DNA from: Mesorhizobium sp. dw_380
GTDB lineage: Bacteria > Pseudomonadota > Alphaproteobacteria > Rhizobiales > Rhizobiaceae
Length of the DNA stretch: 64,000 bases
Assembly: GCF_018588885.1 (NCBI RefSeq)
Contig: NZ_JAFFIW010000013.1
Coordinates: 1 to 64,000 of the forward strand
Direction of reading: 5' to 3'
Shown: positions 62,681 through 64,000 of the stretch, piece by piece
How the letters are laid out: every line of letters starts with the position of its first letter
Numbering within the stretch: position 1 is the stretch's first letter
Position numbers and translations under genes: made by a program
Notes under the pieces: generated by a model
What the model saw: the letters and a program-made list of their open reading frames with translations, nothing else
Databases searched by the model: none
What the model was told of the DNA's origin: nothing

Positions 62681-62962
62681 TCAGATCGGCTCGTCGAAAG
62701 TGACGATCGACACTTCGCCTTCGAGCGCACCCTGGTAGGCCGACAGGTGCGGCTCGTCGTCGGGCACGCCGTCCATGTCGCCGATCTGGTCGAGTTCGGC
62801 CTCGGCGTAACCTTCCGCCGCAAGCGATTCGAGTGCGCGGCGCACTGCCGAATCGTCGTCAGGGGCGACAAGCATGACATGCACGCCTTCCACTTTGCCG
62901 CCCTTCCGCTTCCACACCCGGCCGGTGATGATGGTGACTGGACGTTCGTCATTGTCGTTCAC
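62681..62962 (-). CDS. Small conserved protein of unknown function
   Basis: 93 residues, acidic: PVTIITGRVWKRKGGKVEGV, HVMLVAPDDDSAVRRALESL, EGYAEAELDQIGDMDGVPDD. A regular alpha/beta fold is likely. AAGAGGAA is upstream of the ATG. The 166-base gap to the dehydrogenase weighs against tight coupling. Confidence 0.75.
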   Translation of the reverse strand: MNDNDERPVTIITGRVWKRKGGKVEGVHVMLVAPDDDSAVRRALESLAAEGYAEAELDQIGDMDGVPDDEPHLSAYQGALEGEVSIVTFDEPI

Positions 62963-63434
62963 GAGCTGATTCCTCTTGGTGAAGGGATGACGAGGGGGCT
63001 TCGGCCGCTCATGGCGCCTTTTCGCATGAAGCGAGGGCGCGCAAAAGCCGAAAGCCGGTCACTTTCTTCCTCGGCCTTGCAAATTGGCGAAAGAAAATTA
63101 CATGCGGATTTCGCATGGCTGCCAAGCCCGGCTTCGATGCAATATTTGCCACTGCGGGGTTGACGGTTCGCGGGCTTACGAGTAGAAGCCGCCCAGTCAG
63201 AACCGATGTGAGGCTCTCCTTTCCGAAGCGACACGCTTTGGAGTTTGCCTCAAACAGGGTTCGTTTTACGAGCGAAAAGACATTTCCGGCGTGCACGAAG
63301 CGGTTTCCGCTTCCTCTGCCATTTGTTCGGGCAAGACCGCGAGGCGCGGTTTGTGGCCCGAATTTGCGTATGGAAATGACGCTTTGAGCGGCCCTGACCG
63401 GGCGAGACACGGAATTGAGAGACAAGAGGGTTTA
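62963..63434 (+). other. rpsL promoter and leader region (472 bp)
   Basis: No gene. GTTGAC (63159) - 17 bases - GTAGAA (63182) is a fair promoter for rpsL-rpsG, giving a leader of about 245 bases. No repeat or named RNA seen; the leader may hold ribosomal-protein control. Confidence 0.5.
63159..63187 (+). promoter_or_regulatory. Candidate rpsL promoter
   Basis: GTTGAC-N17-GTAGAA, close to alphaproteobacterial consensus at -35 and weaker at -10. It precedes the ribosomal cluster. Confidence 0.5.
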
Positions 63435-63806
63435 ATGCCTACCGTCAACCAGCTGATCCGCAAGCCGCGCATAGCGCCGGTGAAGCGCAACAAGGTCCCG
63501 GCCATGCAGCAGAACCCGCAGAAGCGGGGCGTCTGCACGCGCGTCTACACGACGACGCCGAAGAAGCCGAACTCGGCGCTGCGCAAGGTGGCCAAGATCC
63601 GCCTGACCAATGGTTTTGAGGTGATCGGTTACATCCCCGGCGAAGGTCACAACCTTCAGGAGCACTCCGTGGTCATGATCCGCGGCGGCCGCGTCAAGGA
63701 CCTTCCGGGCGTCCGCTACCACATCATCCGCGGCGTGCTCGACACGCAGGGTGTGAAGAACCGCAAGCAGCGCCGTTCGAAATACGGTGCGAAGCGTCCG
63801 AAGTAA
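63435..63806 (+). CDS. rpsL: 30S ribosomal protein S12
   Basis: 123 residues. [60 protein letters not shown]. The Lys residues at the streptomycin positions (in TPKKPNS and GRVKDLP) are wild-type. The start at 63435 follows GAGGG. S12 helps decoding fidelity. Confidence 0.99.
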   Translation: MPTVNQLIRKPRIAPVKRNKVPAMQQNPQKRGVCTRVYTTTPKKPNSALRKVAKIRLTNGFEVIGYIPGEGHNLQEHSVVMIRGGRVKDLPGVRYHIIRGVLDTQGVKNRKQRRSKYGAKRPK

Positions 63807-63869
63807 GGTTTTCCGGCTTTGGCGCTTTTTTGACTGCGCCGGGCTATGAGAGATTGAGAGACAAAAGCC

Positions 63870-64000
63870 ATGTCCCGTCGTCACAGTGCAGAAAAGCGTG
63901 AGATCAATCCGGACCCGAAGTTCGGCGATCTGATCGTTACCAAGTTCATGAACGCCGTCATGTATGACGGCAAGAAGTCGGTCGCCGAGACCATCGTCTA
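63870..64000 (+). CDS. rpsG: 30S ribosomal protein S7, 3'-truncated by the window edge
   Basis: First 43 codons: [20 protein letters not shown] then [20 protein letters not shown]. This is the conserved S7 N-terminus (slightly extended in alphaproteobacteria). 63 bases after rpsL in the str operon; fusA normally follows. Confidence 0.97.
   Translation, partial: MSRRHSAEKREINPDPKFGDLIVTKFMNAVMYDGKKSVAETIV

Noticed and set aside
63435-63806. Streptomycin-resistance substitution in S12
   Set aside because: Both Lys positions associated with resistance (TPKKPNS and GRVKDLP) are wild-type.

Overview
The window reads as chromosome of a high-GC alphaproteobacterium of the order Hyphomicrobiales, most like Mesorhizobium. 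This is an inference from gene order (DUF2155-aat-accC-accB-aroQ, and the tuf/secE/nusG/rplKAJL/rpoBC/rpsL block), protein character, BA14K-type proteins, RIME-like inverted repeats, and alpha-type promoters. No database search was possible. The window opens inside a DUF2155 gene and closes inside rpsG.

Layout. 1-8.4 kb: housekeeping genes, with aat, accC, accB and aroQ in one minus-strand run, a DsbA-type oxidoreductase behind an M48 metalloprotease, then an aminotransferase coupled to glutaminase. 8.5-17.4 kb: RNase E (minus), then an AMIN/Amidase_3 cell-wall amidase, penicillin-binding protein 1A and prfB, which keeps the classical +1 programmed frameshift. 17.8-23 kb: small secreted or unknown proteins, an OmpA-like lipoprotein, a DEAD-box helicase and NAD kinase.

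23.8-32.5 kb is the main accessory block. It holds a lone polyamine-type binding protein with an amidase and a TetR regulator, followed by a minus-strand operon (binding protein, two permeases, ATPase, metallo-beta-lactamase-fold hydrolase) whose genes overlap or nearly touch. A second, divergent TetR gene faces that operon across a pair of identically built palindromes. I read this as import plus hydrolysis of an unidentified amide- or ester-containing amine. 33-42 kb: tRNA-Thr, small membrane proteins, two BA14K-like/His-rich secreted paralogues, an IclR regulator with the glyoxylate-to-glycerate genes gcl-hyi-glxR, an rRNA methyltransferase, and tRNA-Tyr and tRNA-Gly. Two arrays of 7-bp repeats and one RIME-like element lie here.

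43.8-64 kb: EF-Tu, a protein with two ClpP-like domains (the second lacking the histidine), a truncated haemoglobin, tRNA-Trp, secE-nusG-rplK-rplA-rplJ-rplL-rpoB-rpoC, then rpsL-rpsG. A five-gene insert (YozG-type HTH, DUF2975 protein, secreted protein, Gfo/Idh/MocA dehydrogenase, small conserved protein) separates rpoC from rpsL.

No CRISPR array, phage, transposase or rRNA gene was seen. Most of the window is conserved core genome. The strongest leads are the ABC/MBL/amidase cluster with its twin operator, the duplicated ClpP-like protein, and the 7-bp repeat arrays.
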